Assembly (NCBI GenBank): GCA_004335835.1
Contig: RWJK01001668.1
Span: forward strand, 10,961 to 59,573
Direction of reading: 5' to 3'
Length of the DNA stretch: 48,613 bases
Origin: Scenedesmus sp. ARA3
Lineage: Eukaryota; Chlorophyta; Chlorophyceae; Sphaeropleales; Scenedesmaceae
Every line of letters begins with the position of its first letter. Position 1 is the first letter of the stretch. This document shows positions 1 to 10,701 of this stretch, one piece after another. The notes beneath the pieces were generated by a model. It was given only the letters and a program-made list of their open reading frames with translations. It was not told the DNA's origin and searched no databases. Both the position numbers and the translations under genes were made by a program.

Positions 1-253
1 CGTCCAAACCGTCAGACGAAAACGCAGAAAAAAACTCATCAGCATCATCAATAGCTTGAGCAATAGCCTGAGAGGACAGAAGGACCTCAGGATCAGTGTC
101 CGGGTGACACCGCATCAGATAGCAGCAGTGCACAAAAGCGGCCACCAAAGCAAGTGCCTGCTTCATAAAAGTGATCATGTCATCGCCTGCTGGGTGACAA
201 CCAGCAATAGTAGCCCATGTTTGTGACGAGTCCCCGAAGGGTTCGAACAACAT
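1..253 (-). CDS. unidentified ORF, partial at the window edge
   Basis: Read on the minus strand, an ATG at 253 opens a frame that stays open for 84 codons to the window edge. The peptide begins MLFEPFGDSS and contains a Cys/His-rich stretch (AFVHCCYLMRCHPDTD) followed by an acidic segment (AIDDADEFFSAF). I do not recognise it. Codon choice differs from the neighbours: GCT, ATT, GAT and TTT are common here, whereas nearby genes prefer GCA/GCC/GCG and CTG. It lies antisense, directly upstream of the acceptor of the kinase exon at 292, where the rest of the kinase domain would be expected. Possible explanations are a mobile-element gene inserted in a kinase intron, a nested gene, or an assembly join. 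The ORF itself is seen; its reality as a gene is inference. Confidence 0.4.
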   Translation of the reverse strand, partial: MLFEPFGDSSQTWATIAGCHPAGDDMITFMKQALALVAAFVHCCYLMRCHPDTDPEVLLSSQAIAQAIDDADEFFSAFSSDGLD

Positions 254-291
254 AGCAAATATATTGCATACGCGTGCTTGCTGCACTGCAG

Positions 292-2885
292 AGATGATTG
301 ACAACAAGCCCTACGGCAGGAAGAGTGACGTGTGGGCCCTGGGCTGCATCCTGTACGAGCTGTGCAGCCTCAAGAAGGCCTTTGAGTCCGACAAGATCCC
401 TGTCATCTTCTACAAGATTGCCATGGGCCAGTACGACCCCCTGCCTGAGTCCTGCAGCAGTGAGATGAAGGAGCTAGTGGGCAAGCTGCTATCCAGGGAC
501 GTCACACAGCGGCCGACAGTGAGCGAGATCCTTGCCATGCCGTTTGTGCGCATGCACCTGTGCCTGTACCTGGAGTGGGCGCGCGGTGTGCCTGAAGCGC
601 AGCCGCAGGTGCTGCTGGCAGCTATGGGAGAGCAATGGTCTAAGCCCACAGCAGCACCAGCAGCACCTGGCGCGGCAGGGACCCCAGTGGAGCTAGGCAT
701 GCAAAATCCATCACAGCTGCAGCTTCCAAGTTCTGCAGGGGTCTCCAGGGCAGGCAGCCGGAGCTCCTCAACTGCTAGCAGTCCTGCAAAGCCTGCGTCA
801 GGCAGCCACGCATCTTACAGCGGAAGCACGGCAGCAATGCTGCCAGCAGCTTCATTCGCAGTGACATCAAGGGCCAGCAACCTGCAGCCCAGCGCAAGCA
901 GGAACAGCCGTATGGGCCCAACTCCACCAGCAGCAACCACCACAGCAGCAGCAGCAGCAGCAGCAGCACAGATGCTGGCAGCAGTGCCCAAAGCAGCAGG
1001 CAGTGCTATGGCCCCAGGCATGGATAGTACAAGCAGTAATGCAGTCACATCTGGAGCCAACAGCACATCATGTGAGTCACCAAGCTCCGCAGCTAACAGC
1101 CCAAAGCAACAGCTGGCGCCAGCTGCAGCTCAGCCAGCTGCAAGCACAGCAGTGAACAGCAGCGCACATAGTGTCCCACCAGCAACAGCTGAGCACCCTC
1201 GCTTGAGCATAAGCAGCTCAAAGACCCGGCACGAAGGTAGCTTCAAACTGGCATCCCCGCCTGCTCAGACATCTACAAAAACAGCAAGCCAGTCTCCGCG
1301 GAGCTTGGCAGCAGCAGTGGCAGCAGCATGCGGCGGTGTATTGTCAACAGCTGATGTGCAGACTTCATACAATGCTCTTTATGAGCCTGGAGCACAGTCA
1401 TTTCCACCTGCAAACCGTATCAGTGAGGGATCCACTCGCAGCCCAACAATTCACGCCACAGCAGCACAGCAAGACACTGGCAGCAACTGCACTGCGGCCG
1501 CCATTGGTGCTTCACCAGCAGGCAAGCTGCAGCTGGCAGGCTGCAGCACCACACCCCCAGCGGCCAGCAGCAGGCCACCCATGATGATCAGCAGTGATGC
1601 CACAGCTGTGGCAGGTGCGGCTGTGCTGATTTCGGTCATGCCAAAGAGAGAGTCCTTCACAGATGGCGGCACACCAGCAGAGCCCAAGAGCTACCAGCAG
1701 CTCTCCAGCAAGCAGCAGCAGGAGCAGTACTGGAAGCAGCAGCAGCAGCAGCAGCAGCAGAAGTCGCCTGGCATGAGCCCCCAGCAGTCTCCTCCCCAGC
1801 TGTCACCAAGCGGCAGCAACATGGCGTCACGGAATCAAAGCAGGCGCTCAACAGGCAGTACGCCCTTTCGCAGCTTGGGGGAGTGGCTGGAGGGCGATGT
1901 CAGCATGGCCGCTGTGGTGCTGCAACAGCAGGGTGTGGGCGGCAGCGCAACTGCTGCAGCAGCAGGTGTAGAGGACAGCACTAGCTTCCACGTTCCTGTG
2001 CTGCAGGACTTCAAGACATCCCAGCAGTGGCAGCAACAGAACACCAAAGCATCGGTGCCTCCATCAGTGGCCAGCGATGTGAGCTCAGCTTATGGCATCA
2101 TGTTCTTGCAGGACATCGACTACAGTGAAGCAGCGGCTGCACACTGCTCCAGTGCAAGCGCTAGCAAGGATCACACGCACAGCAGCAGCAGCTCAGCACG
2201 GCATAGCAGCGGAAATGCTGCTGCGGGTGGAGGTGCAGCTGTGTGGGGCAAACCAACTGCAGTCCCAGCTGCAGCAACAAGCGTCTCACCAGATGTGCAC
2301 AGCTGGGTGGCCTGCCTGCCTGAAGGCTCGCCTGCAGCCATCGCCATGCAGCAGTGCGCTGAGAGGGCCAGCGCAGAACAGATTGAAGTGGTTGATGCGC
2401 TGAAGTACTCGCTCGACCTGGGTGCCTCCTGCTCTGTCACAAACAGCTGCAGCAACAGCAACGCGACACTGCCACATGTAGCGGCCTCAGGCAGTGCTGC
2501 AGCAGCAGTAGCAGCAGCAGCACGTGTGCCACAGGCGCGAGTTACAGGAGGAAGAGCTGCAGCAACCACAGATGCAGCCAGCAGCAAAGACAGCGCTGCC
2601 AGCAGCGGCCCTGCAGTGACTGCCATAGCGCTGGAGCAGCAGGAGATGCTGCGGCGGCTGAAGGCCTTTAAGGGGCGGCTGGGCAGCAGCGGCAGCAGCG
2701 GCGAAGCCCCGCCTGCTGCACAGCTGCCATGGCATGGCAGTGGCCGGCTGTCCCCCAGCTTGAGCCTGGCCAGCAGCTTCACTGCGTGCACTGGAGGACG
2801 GCAGGATGGGCTGAGCTGCCGCAGTGCAGGCAGGGAGAACAGCAGCAGCGCGGTAGCCACAAAGTGGGGCAAGCATTACATCTGA
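292..2885 (+). CDS. NEK-type Ser/Thr protein kinase, terminal exon (5' part missing)
   Basis: The terminal exon begins after an acceptor ending CTGCAG at 291, in phase 1; the split Glu codon completes the family 'PE' before the C-lobe. About the first 85 residues are the kinase C-lobe: KSDVWALGCILYELCSLKKA (subdomain IX), then the region ending RDVTQRPTVSEILAMPFVRM (subdomain XI with its invariant Arg). This wording is typical of NIMA-related kinases, which in algae control cilia and the cell cycle. ATP-binding and catalytic-loop exons are not in the window. The remaining roughly 780 residues are low complexity: poly-Ala (about 944-970), poly-Gln (about 1735-1760), and Ser/Ala/Pro-rich sequence, as in NEK regulatory tails. 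The stop is TGA at 2883-2885. Kinase identity is firm; the NEK subfamily is inferred from motif wording. Confidence 0.85.
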
Positions 2886-4975
2886 AACACGTGTCGTGTG
2901 GGGAGGCTGGGCATATGCGAATCCTGAACACCAGATGAAAGTGTGCTGGCACCAAGCCTAGACAGATGCAGGGACTTGCTGGCAATGTTGTGGCAGCCTT
3001 GCAGGCGGATGGGCTTGCCTTTGTCGCGTACAGATCAACTCAAGTTGCAGGCGCTACGGCTGCTCCTTTTCATGGCTGCACGCATCTGCAAGTCGCTGTA
3101 CATCGCGCTATAGCTGTTCAACTTGAAGTGTGATCTATTTGCAAGTGCGCAAGCAAAGCACTGCAGTGCCAGGCACCTGCGGGTAGTCAGCATCATGCTG
3201 GCCTCCGGCTCGGCCATGATGGTTTACCACTTGCCATACGTATGACGCGCTACTCGGCAGAATGCATCGTGTGCAGGCTGCGCAGCATTGATGTGCGTGC
3301 GAGCTACAAGCTAAAACACTCTGAAAACTCCATGTTAACAAGCTCATGTCACTGCTGCCCTGTTGTGTTTTGCCAATCCTCAAGAAGTATGAGTCCACGT
3401 TACTTGGATCCTACACGACATGCTCTCACATCTGGAAGTTGCACACAGGTAACCTCGCCCGTATGGGGAGCCAGTGGCAGGGTCATTGGGCAAAGGGAAT
3501 CTCACAGGTTGCGAAAGTGTTGACTGGGCCCTTGCTGAACTTCAGCATGAGTTGAACTCATCATTCTGTTACCAGCCAAAGCAATGACACCACCCGCTCG
3601 AGCGGAGCTCCACCTCTTGCCGGCACTTGCAAGTCCCATTACATCACTGGCACAACATGACCTTGCATAGGCACGACGGTGCCCGAGCAACAAGCGGATG
3701 CACCCAGCGATGCACAGAAACACCATCATGGCAACAGCATGATGCTGCCTGCAATTTCTGAGCAGGGGAGTGAACGCCGAGGCAAGCACTAAGTTCAATC
3801 ATTAACCATTGCCAAGGCTCAGCTGCTGCACAGATCTGTGCATCTAGATGGCAGACACAGCTGCCCTGACAACACGGTGTCACATGCCGACACCAACTAC
3901 ATCTGCTTGCAACCTCTTGCACACGCCAGAACATAGCAGCTGCTGCACTCCGCCATATGCTGGCTATCTAACAGGCCACCTGCCACCTGAACGTCTACCT
4001 GACTCTCTCAAAACATAGCGCAGGCAGCTTGCGCATCCATCATGCAGCCACAGCCACCTTTGGTGGCGGCAGCCTTGCAAATCTAGCCTAGCTCAGCCGC
4101 TGCCTGCAGCTGCCAAAAGTCAGCCCAAGGGCGTGAGTCTGTCACTTCTGTCCTCAGGGTCATGTAAATGCTGTCATGCGGAGTAAGTTAGTCGGATGGT
4201 TGAATACAGCAATGAGAGTGTGTCAATGAATGCCTGTTAAGTCAGGGAACGCCACGATGCACACCCAGGCGCTCAGCGCCAGCAGAGTGCACGATGCAAC
4301 CACCAGCAGCTGCATGCACCTCCATTTGGCTGCTCAGATGCACTGCAGTCTGGACAATGCATGTGAACATGGGACGTGCCGATATGTTCTGCACGCATAT
4401 GCCACTGACAGCAGAAAAAGCATGCATCTGCACATCAGCGTGCAGCTGTGGCACGGGAGTGAGCTGCGGCACCAGCGCGTGTGCATGAGCCAGCAGCTGC
4501 TTGCAGCCATGAGCACGCTTCGCTGCTGCCAAGCAACGGCAACAGCGCACGTGGAGTGTGAAGACGCGAGTTGCGTGCCCAATCATGTCTGTCCAGGTGG
4601 CGCCTGCTGCAGGGTGCGGCAGCGGCTGCGTGCGGTGCTGCAGGGCAGCAGCAAGGCTGCTGGCTGCTTGTAGCAAGTCAAGCTGTCTACGTGCGCTGGT
4701 GTTGTCATCGTGCTGTGCCGCCAGGCTGCTGCTGCCCTACTGACATACCAGTTGCTGCGTCGCTGCTGCGGCCTCCGGCGCCCTGCTGGCGCAGAACAAG
4801 CAGAACAGAGAGCAGAGTGGTGATTGTTGAATGTTGATCGGAGCGCTACTAACAGCTACCCGCTGCGCGCCACAAATTATTTGGTTACATGTGGCCCTGC
4901 AAGCATAAGCTGTGCATGTCGCTGGCGCGGCAAGTAGCTACTGCACTTCTGTAACAGCTGCTGCTCCAATCAAGG
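2886..4975. other. non-coding interval with no gene seen
   Basis: This should hold the kinase 3' UTR plus spacer. A plus-strand TGTAA (4162-4168 region, in catgtaaatgc) could be a poly(A) signal but lies far from the stop. Short open frames on both strands have no recognisable motif and no linking splice sites. About 4260-4700 is rich in Cys/His-like codons on both strands, which fits GC-rich non-coding DNA. Confidence 0.5.
4885..4889 (-). terminator. possible poly(A) signal TGTAA
   Basis: TGTAA on the minus strand lies 87 nt past the stop of the small gene ending at 4976. TGTAA is the usual green-algal near-upstream poly(A) element; use here is inferred from position only. Confidence 0.35.
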
Positions 4976-5464
4976 TTATTTCTGCCATGCAGATGCTGCC
5001 TGCCAACCCTTGCTCACATTCACAGGCGGTTTGGCCAGCTTGCCATCTGCCGCAGCCATGATGCGGTTTGTAAGCTCTGTCTCAGGTATCTCAAACGTTG
5101 CAGCCCAGTGTTTTAAAACGGCCTCTATGTCCTGCAAGTTGGAAGTGATCATCACAGCAGCCAAGGGAAGCAAACCCACTACGTTGGCTAGCAGTCATTG
5201 TTGACATGATGTGGGCAGGGTGCATATGGGAGGCCTTGTATAGCATGACTGTGAACGCATTTTGTTGGCAACAACAAAGCATTTGAACTTTCCAAAACAC
5301 ACGCGCACAGGAGTATACAGCTGCAAGCTGCGTTGAGCCTATCACCCAACCCCTGCCAAGCCCACACCAAAACTCACGGGACTGTATTCTTTGGAGGCCG
5401 CCCATAGTACCAGGTACGTTAAAGCATCGTCTCGTAACTGCTGCAGCTGCTGGTTCATGTCCAT
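4976..5464 (-). CDS. small two-exon protein with an ENT-like pattern
   Basis: Exons are 5378-5464 (29 codons, MDMNQQLQQLRDDALTYLVL...) and 4976-5131. The first ends at a GTGAGT donor in phase 0; the second follows a TTGCAG acceptor in phase 0, giving about 80 residues. The pattern (leucine-spaced helix, then ...PDIEAVLKHWAATFEIPETE..., then LTNRIMAAADGK) resembles the ENT domain of EMSY-like chromatin proteins, with its helix-turn-helix spacing and acidic 'pExE' step. No Agenet/Tudor domain follows, unlike plant EMSY-like proteins. A GTGAGC donor-like site near 5021 means the last 15 codons could instead be intron, with further exons to the left that I could not find. The splice structure is seen; the ENT assignment is a weak inference. 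Confidence 0.35.
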
Positions 5465-7094
5465 ACATCCAGACGAACTCGGCGAGCTCCCTGGATGCTG
5501 AGGCAAGGCTAAATCCAGCAGCTGCCGGGCTTGCCGGCTGGAAGTGTTTGAGCGACTCGTTTTGACGATTCGTTTTGACTCTGTTTTGATTTTGTAGGCA
5601 TGCAACAGAGAAACACTCGCTGGGAAATGTTTGAACTCGGCAGCCGCTTGGTCTGGTGATCAAAAGCAAAAACGTGCCCGGAATGACCAGCGAAATGCAG
5701 ACAAATGACTGGTAAGATAAGCAGGTGCACAGGTGGAGCGATCGTGGACTTTGTAAAGTGGCCACGCAGAGGAGCGAGAGCAAGAGGCATGTGTTGGCAG
5801 AAATTACTCCAGGGCACGCTTATTAACATGCACAAAGCAAGGTGCAGACTTTGTGGCTTGTACAGGGGATGACAAGGTGTAACAGAGTGTGGTCCGAGGC
5901 CGGTGAAGACGGGCCCGTGTGGCCTCTGCACGTACAGGGCCCTGTGTCGTGCTCAGCTGCGACTAGTTTAACAGTTGCTGTGATGGCGCCAGCTGCACGG
6001 CTGCGTTGCTCGCCGAAGCCAACGTCATGGCTGCCGCTGCTCTGAACCTGTTGTCTGGACGAATATATCGTGAAAATTGCAACCCCAACAGTCATGTGGT
6101 GCCTATCTAATCTCTGTATAACGATCACAGGGCTGGCAGCAGCTAGCAAGGTTGCTTGAGCAGCAGCAGCACCTGTCAACTGCTGTGCAGTGCAGGCCCT
6201 GCACCCTGAGGATGCGGGACGCTTACCGCCAGCATGGCTGACGAGCTCACAGCAGCAACAGATATGCAGACTGCCGGATGAAACTGTTGAGAGCTGAACT
6301 TTGAAGGTAATGCGTGGTGCAACTTGCGTGTCAAACAAGCATGATGCCTACTGCACTGTGCATGATAAGCTGTTGGTTAGGACAGCAGGGTCGTGAAGAC
6401 AAGCTGGGTGAAGGCGAGGCAGCTGGGTGTTGTAGAGGGCCTCTTATCTTGCAGACATATGCAACCCCTGCATGCACAGCCAGTGCAGCAACATCACAGA
6501 GCACTGCTTGGGTCCATGCAGCAGCTAGCACAGCATGCAGCAAGGGTTTGCTGTTGCTGTCGTTGATCGCAGCTGCAATTTGCTAATATCTGCATCTCAA
6601 ACAGCCCAGCTACTGCCCCAGTCTTCCATCCTGCACCATTATCAGGTTCTGTTCTGCTGTTCTGCTCATGTGCAAACCGCAAAGTGGGCAGCGCTTTCTG
6701 TTGTGTTTTTGCCGAGCTGCTGGCTGGAAGTTGTCTGGACGCATTGCGTTTCGGGCACTCGGTTTCAATGCAGCAGCGGCACACGCAGTCCTCCATCATA
6801 TGCATGTGGCGTTATTGATGTTGCACTGCAGCAGCAGCCCCTTTCCCCCAAGCATTGTTGCTGCTGGCAAAGAGTAGTACATTGGTTGCCACTTCAAAAT
6901 CCACATTGCACAATGCACCTCTTTAGGATTGAGCTGCTGCTACTAGCCCCTAGTAGGGTGTGATGCTGCTGCTGCTGCTGTCAAAACCAACCACAACCAC
7001 ACTCACACATTCTTGTCATGCAGATAGTCAGAGATTGCAGCCCTTGCTGCTGCATGCAGAACAGACACATTGGCATGTGCCCTCACTGGCTTGC
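5465..7094. other. intergenic interval with no gene seen
   Basis: Upstream of the small gene and downstream of the LRR gene. Open frames here on either strand show no family motif, no phase-matched exons and no repeats of note. It may hold the 5' UTR and promoter of the small gene and the 3' UTR of the LRR gene. Confidence 0.4.
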
Positions 7095-9354
7095 TCAGTG
7101 GCTGCCACCGCCACGCAGCGTTGACCAAAACTCATCCACAACAGCATCCGTCACCTCATTATTGCTGCTCACCCCCAGGTGCTGCAGGCGGGACAGCCGC
7201 GTCAACACCATCAGCCCCTGCCGCGTGATGCCTGGGTTCAGCGCAACCTGCAGCTCTCGTAGTTGCGGCAGGTGTGCAATGGCTCCCAAGCACACCATGC
7301 CTCCCAGCTCACAGTCCGTCAAATCCAAGTGGCGCAGCTGCTTGAGGCAGCATGCAAGTGCTGACGCTGCCAGGTCACTCACCCAGCCACCACCACCCAT
7401 CAGGTCTAAGTAAGTCAGCCCAGTGAGTGCTGTGAGGCTCATCACATCGCCAGGCACCACGCCTACCTCAAACCCAGTCACATGACCCAAATGTGCAAAG
7501 TCAAGGTGCTGTAGGTGTCTCAGCCCTGCCAAGCTAGCACATATGTCCACCAGCGGTGCTTGCTGCTGCCCTTCTTCCACTCCTGCAGCCACCTGCTGCC
7601 CATCTTCTCCATCGTCATTTAAGAAAGGCACCTGCACATACAGCTGGGTCAGGGCTGTGGCTGCAGCCACCCCTGCCATGAAAGCTGCCAGCTGCTGCAC
7701 AGGGACGTCAAAACCATTGTTATGCACCTGCAGCTGTCGCAGCTGCGGCAGCTGCCTCCAGGCTGGCGCTGTCGCTACTGCATAATCCCATTCCATTGCC
7801 AGCCGCAGCTGCTGCAGTGCCGGCAACTTTGCTAAGTGCAGCAGCGGCTCCAGCAGGAGCTCCGGCTCCTCAACTAGGTGCCCTACCCTGATGCTGAGTG
7901 CTGCCAGCTGCTGCAGCGGCATGACTGCTGCCAGCTGATCAGCAGACCTGCAACAGCCCAGCTTCAAGTCCCGCAGCTGCGCAGGCAGCACTGATGGCTC
8001 TAGCAGCGAGTCTGAACAGACGAGCCGCTGCAGCTGCCGCAGGTGGCTCATGTCAAGCTGCAGCGGCAGCAGATCCTCAGCCATGGAAAAAGGCTGCGCA
8101 ATCTGCAAGTGCATTTCCTGCAGCCGCGGCGGCGGCTGTGCCAGCAGCTGCTGCAGCGAGCTGCTTGCTCGAGCTCTCTCATCAATGTTGTGCACGGCGA
8201 TGGCGAGCTCTAAGCGAGTAAGCGTACTCAGCTGCTCTATATTGCCCAGCAGTGGAAGGCAGCTGTCAACATGGGCCCCGGGGTTGAAGGGGTCGGCTTG
8301 GGTATCCCTGAGCACCAGCTGCTGCAGGCTGCTGAGGCGTGGCAGCGCCGCTGCCAATGCAGCTGCATTGCTTGCAGTAGCAGCAGCTGCAGCCGGTCCT
8401 TGCCTGCTGCCTTCCAAATCCAGCTCCAGACGTGTCAGGCTGTGTGCTGGCAGCACAGGCAGCACGCCCGCAGCCCATGTTGCGTCACTGCTGAAGCTGG
8501 CCAGGCGCAAGCGCAGCAGCTGCTGCTGCTGCTGTGGCCCAGCGGGCTTTGCATCTGGCGCTGCTGCTGCTGCTGCTGCCGCCGTGTTCCTGGCAGCTGA
8601 GGGCTCTGTGGCTGTCACTGGTGGAATGCAGCAGGCAGCATCTCCTTGTTGCATGCTAGCGCGCAACAGCTGCACTGCTTCTTCACTGACAGCTGCGGCT
8701 GTGTCTGCATCGACAGTCTGCCACGGGTCAAGCGTCAAACTGCTTACTAGCGGCCCATGCTTGACCAGCCAGCTGGCAAAGCCGGCTATTTTGGGCTTCA
8801 GATCTGCTGGCAGCACGTTGCGACGTGTAGCAGCAGCAACAGTGGGCCGTGCCTTGCTGCTGCTGCCCATTTTGAGGTGCACATCTGTGTTGCAGCCTGC
8901 ACACTGCTGCACTGCCTGCTGCCAGTCCTTGCACACGCGTGCAGCTGCACAAAGCACCTTGGGAGAGGAGCCAAATGCAGGGTGCTGCACGGCGATGGGA
9001 AGCGCCAGCAAATTGCTGCTTGAACTATCCTGCATCAAGCAACATGAGCAGCAGGAACGCAGCCCAAGCAGGTGGTTGCAACTCACAGTCCGGCTGGGCG
9101 TGGCACACACGCAAGTGGCTCTTTAAACCATGTACAGCGAAGCTTTGTTGGGTGCTTGCTGGAGCTGCAGCTGTGGGCGCTAGCAAAGCTTCGAGCACGG
9201 ATAGTGTGCTGACACTGCGCAACCCACCTCGTGATCCTGCATTGTCGCAGCGTTCAAAACTAGATTTAATATGTTTTCGCCTGGCACCGCAACTTACGAG
9301 TCCTGTGCTCTCCTGAAGGGGAAGCGATCGGCAAAGTCCAAGGTAAGATCTCAA
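7095..9354 (-). CDS. leucine-rich-repeat protein, possibly F-box type
   Basis: The main exon is 7095-9029 (645 codons including the stop), following a TTGATGCAG acceptor in phase 0. An upstream exon probably ends at 9298 with donor GTAAGT, in phase, adding ...SLPLQESTGL; its start was not found, and the stretch to 9354 has no in-frame ATG. N-terminal residues read PKVLCAAARVCKDWQQAV, resembling the end of an F-box. Roughly residues 90-640 are LRRs with repeated patterns such as LSSLQQLVLRDT, LRQLQVHNNG, LTGLTYLDLMGG and LRHLDLTDCELG, the last ones close to the cysteine-containing or AMN1 type. Poly-Ala and Gln/Leu runs interrupt the array. LRR proteins of this kind often choose substrates for SCF ubiquitin ligases; that role is only suggested here. 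The protein ends RGGGSH. Confidence 0.75.
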
Positions 9355-10701
9355 AAGGACGGGAACTTCATAAGCCTGACGTCTATAACGACGACACAGT
9401 CAGAAGAAAAAGATTGTGTTTTGAACCAGTAAGCACAGGCAGTCCGGATGCAGCAACCGTTACATGACAGGCACACCAGACGGGGAACAGCTTTGACCTA
9501 GCATTTCCAAACACCTGCACACATTTGCCATGGTTATGAAATATAATCAAACCACCTGTCACACCGTCCCTCAATGCGTGAGAAGTCCACGCAGCTGAAG
9601 CATTGCTGGCAGGATCTGTCAACCTGCCATGCAGCAGCATGCGCCTGCGGAACCCTCCCACCACATCCCAAACAACAAATTTATTCCCTCAAACGGAACA
9701 CCACGCTGTACAACAGTCACCCACGACCAGTGAAACCTACACAGAAACATGTAACACGCGTACAAGACTGCTGACAGATTGTGCTTGTCATGCCCCATGT
9801 CAGGCGCATATGGTCAACCCAAAAAAACACATGCTGCGTCATGCGGACGGCTGCATATACACAGCGACCATGCATGTGACAGCAGACGGACCTATGGCTG
9901 CACAGTCAGCGTTATACATCTAATCCTGTTGATTTGCCAATGCAGTAACATGCATGACAGCATAGCGCATGCCCGGAATCAAACGAGCGCAACACATTGC
10001 CTCAATGACCACATGGCATGCTGCTGCTGCTTCTTGCCATGCTGACTGTGCGTATATGTCCACTAAGCAGCGCCGTGCACTACAGGCGTGCACCACAACG
10101 CAGGGATCCAACCCAAGGATGATACGATGCACCATGATGTACTAAAGCCTGGGGTGCTTCCAAACAGGTGCAGGCTCTTTACCAGTCAACAACACGCAGA
10201 CGTCACAGGCAGCACATGCAGCCAGCTGCCTCACATAAGTCACAAAACGTTACAATTGTGCATCATTCCTGTCGCAGGCCGCCTCAAACTGCTGTTGGTG
10301 ATACACAATGCAATGTACAACAGCGCCACCGCTTGCAGGGACGGCTTTACTTTCATGCACTGCTTCACAAGCGGGTTGCTGCAGCAGTGCTGCAGCTGCA
10401 AGCTCACCTCAGCAGGGCAGCCGTGCTGCTGTGCAACTGCAGCATCACGCCATGAAGAACGACAGGCCCAAACATGGTGATAGTCATCAAGAACACCCAA
10501 CAGTCATCTGCCACATCCCAGGGCACACCCATTCATCCGTCCAACAGCCAGTGCCGTCTTGCAAAGCACCATGTCTGGATCTCGACCCTGTACAACAACC
10601 TGGTGATGCTTTGTGTGCATGGAGTTCAAACCGCATTGTTCAAGCAGAGCCCTTCATGTCATCCACCACGCCTGGGCGCTGCTCAGCTGTCGGCCACAAA
10701 T
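9355..10701. other. intergenic interval with no gene seen
   Basis: Lies between the 5' side of the LRR gene and the 3' end of the AZG gene, both minus strand. A minus-strand TGTAA (plus TTACA at about 10249-10254) lies about 450 nt past the AZG stop and might serve as its poly(A) signal. The LRR gene's missing first exon should also lie here or just left of it. Open frames present have no recognisable motif. Confidence 0.4.

Noticed and set aside
8050..9126. 358-codon plus-strand ORF opposite the LRR gene
   Set aside because: Cys/Ser/Ala-rich antisense shadow of the LRR codons, with no motif of its own.
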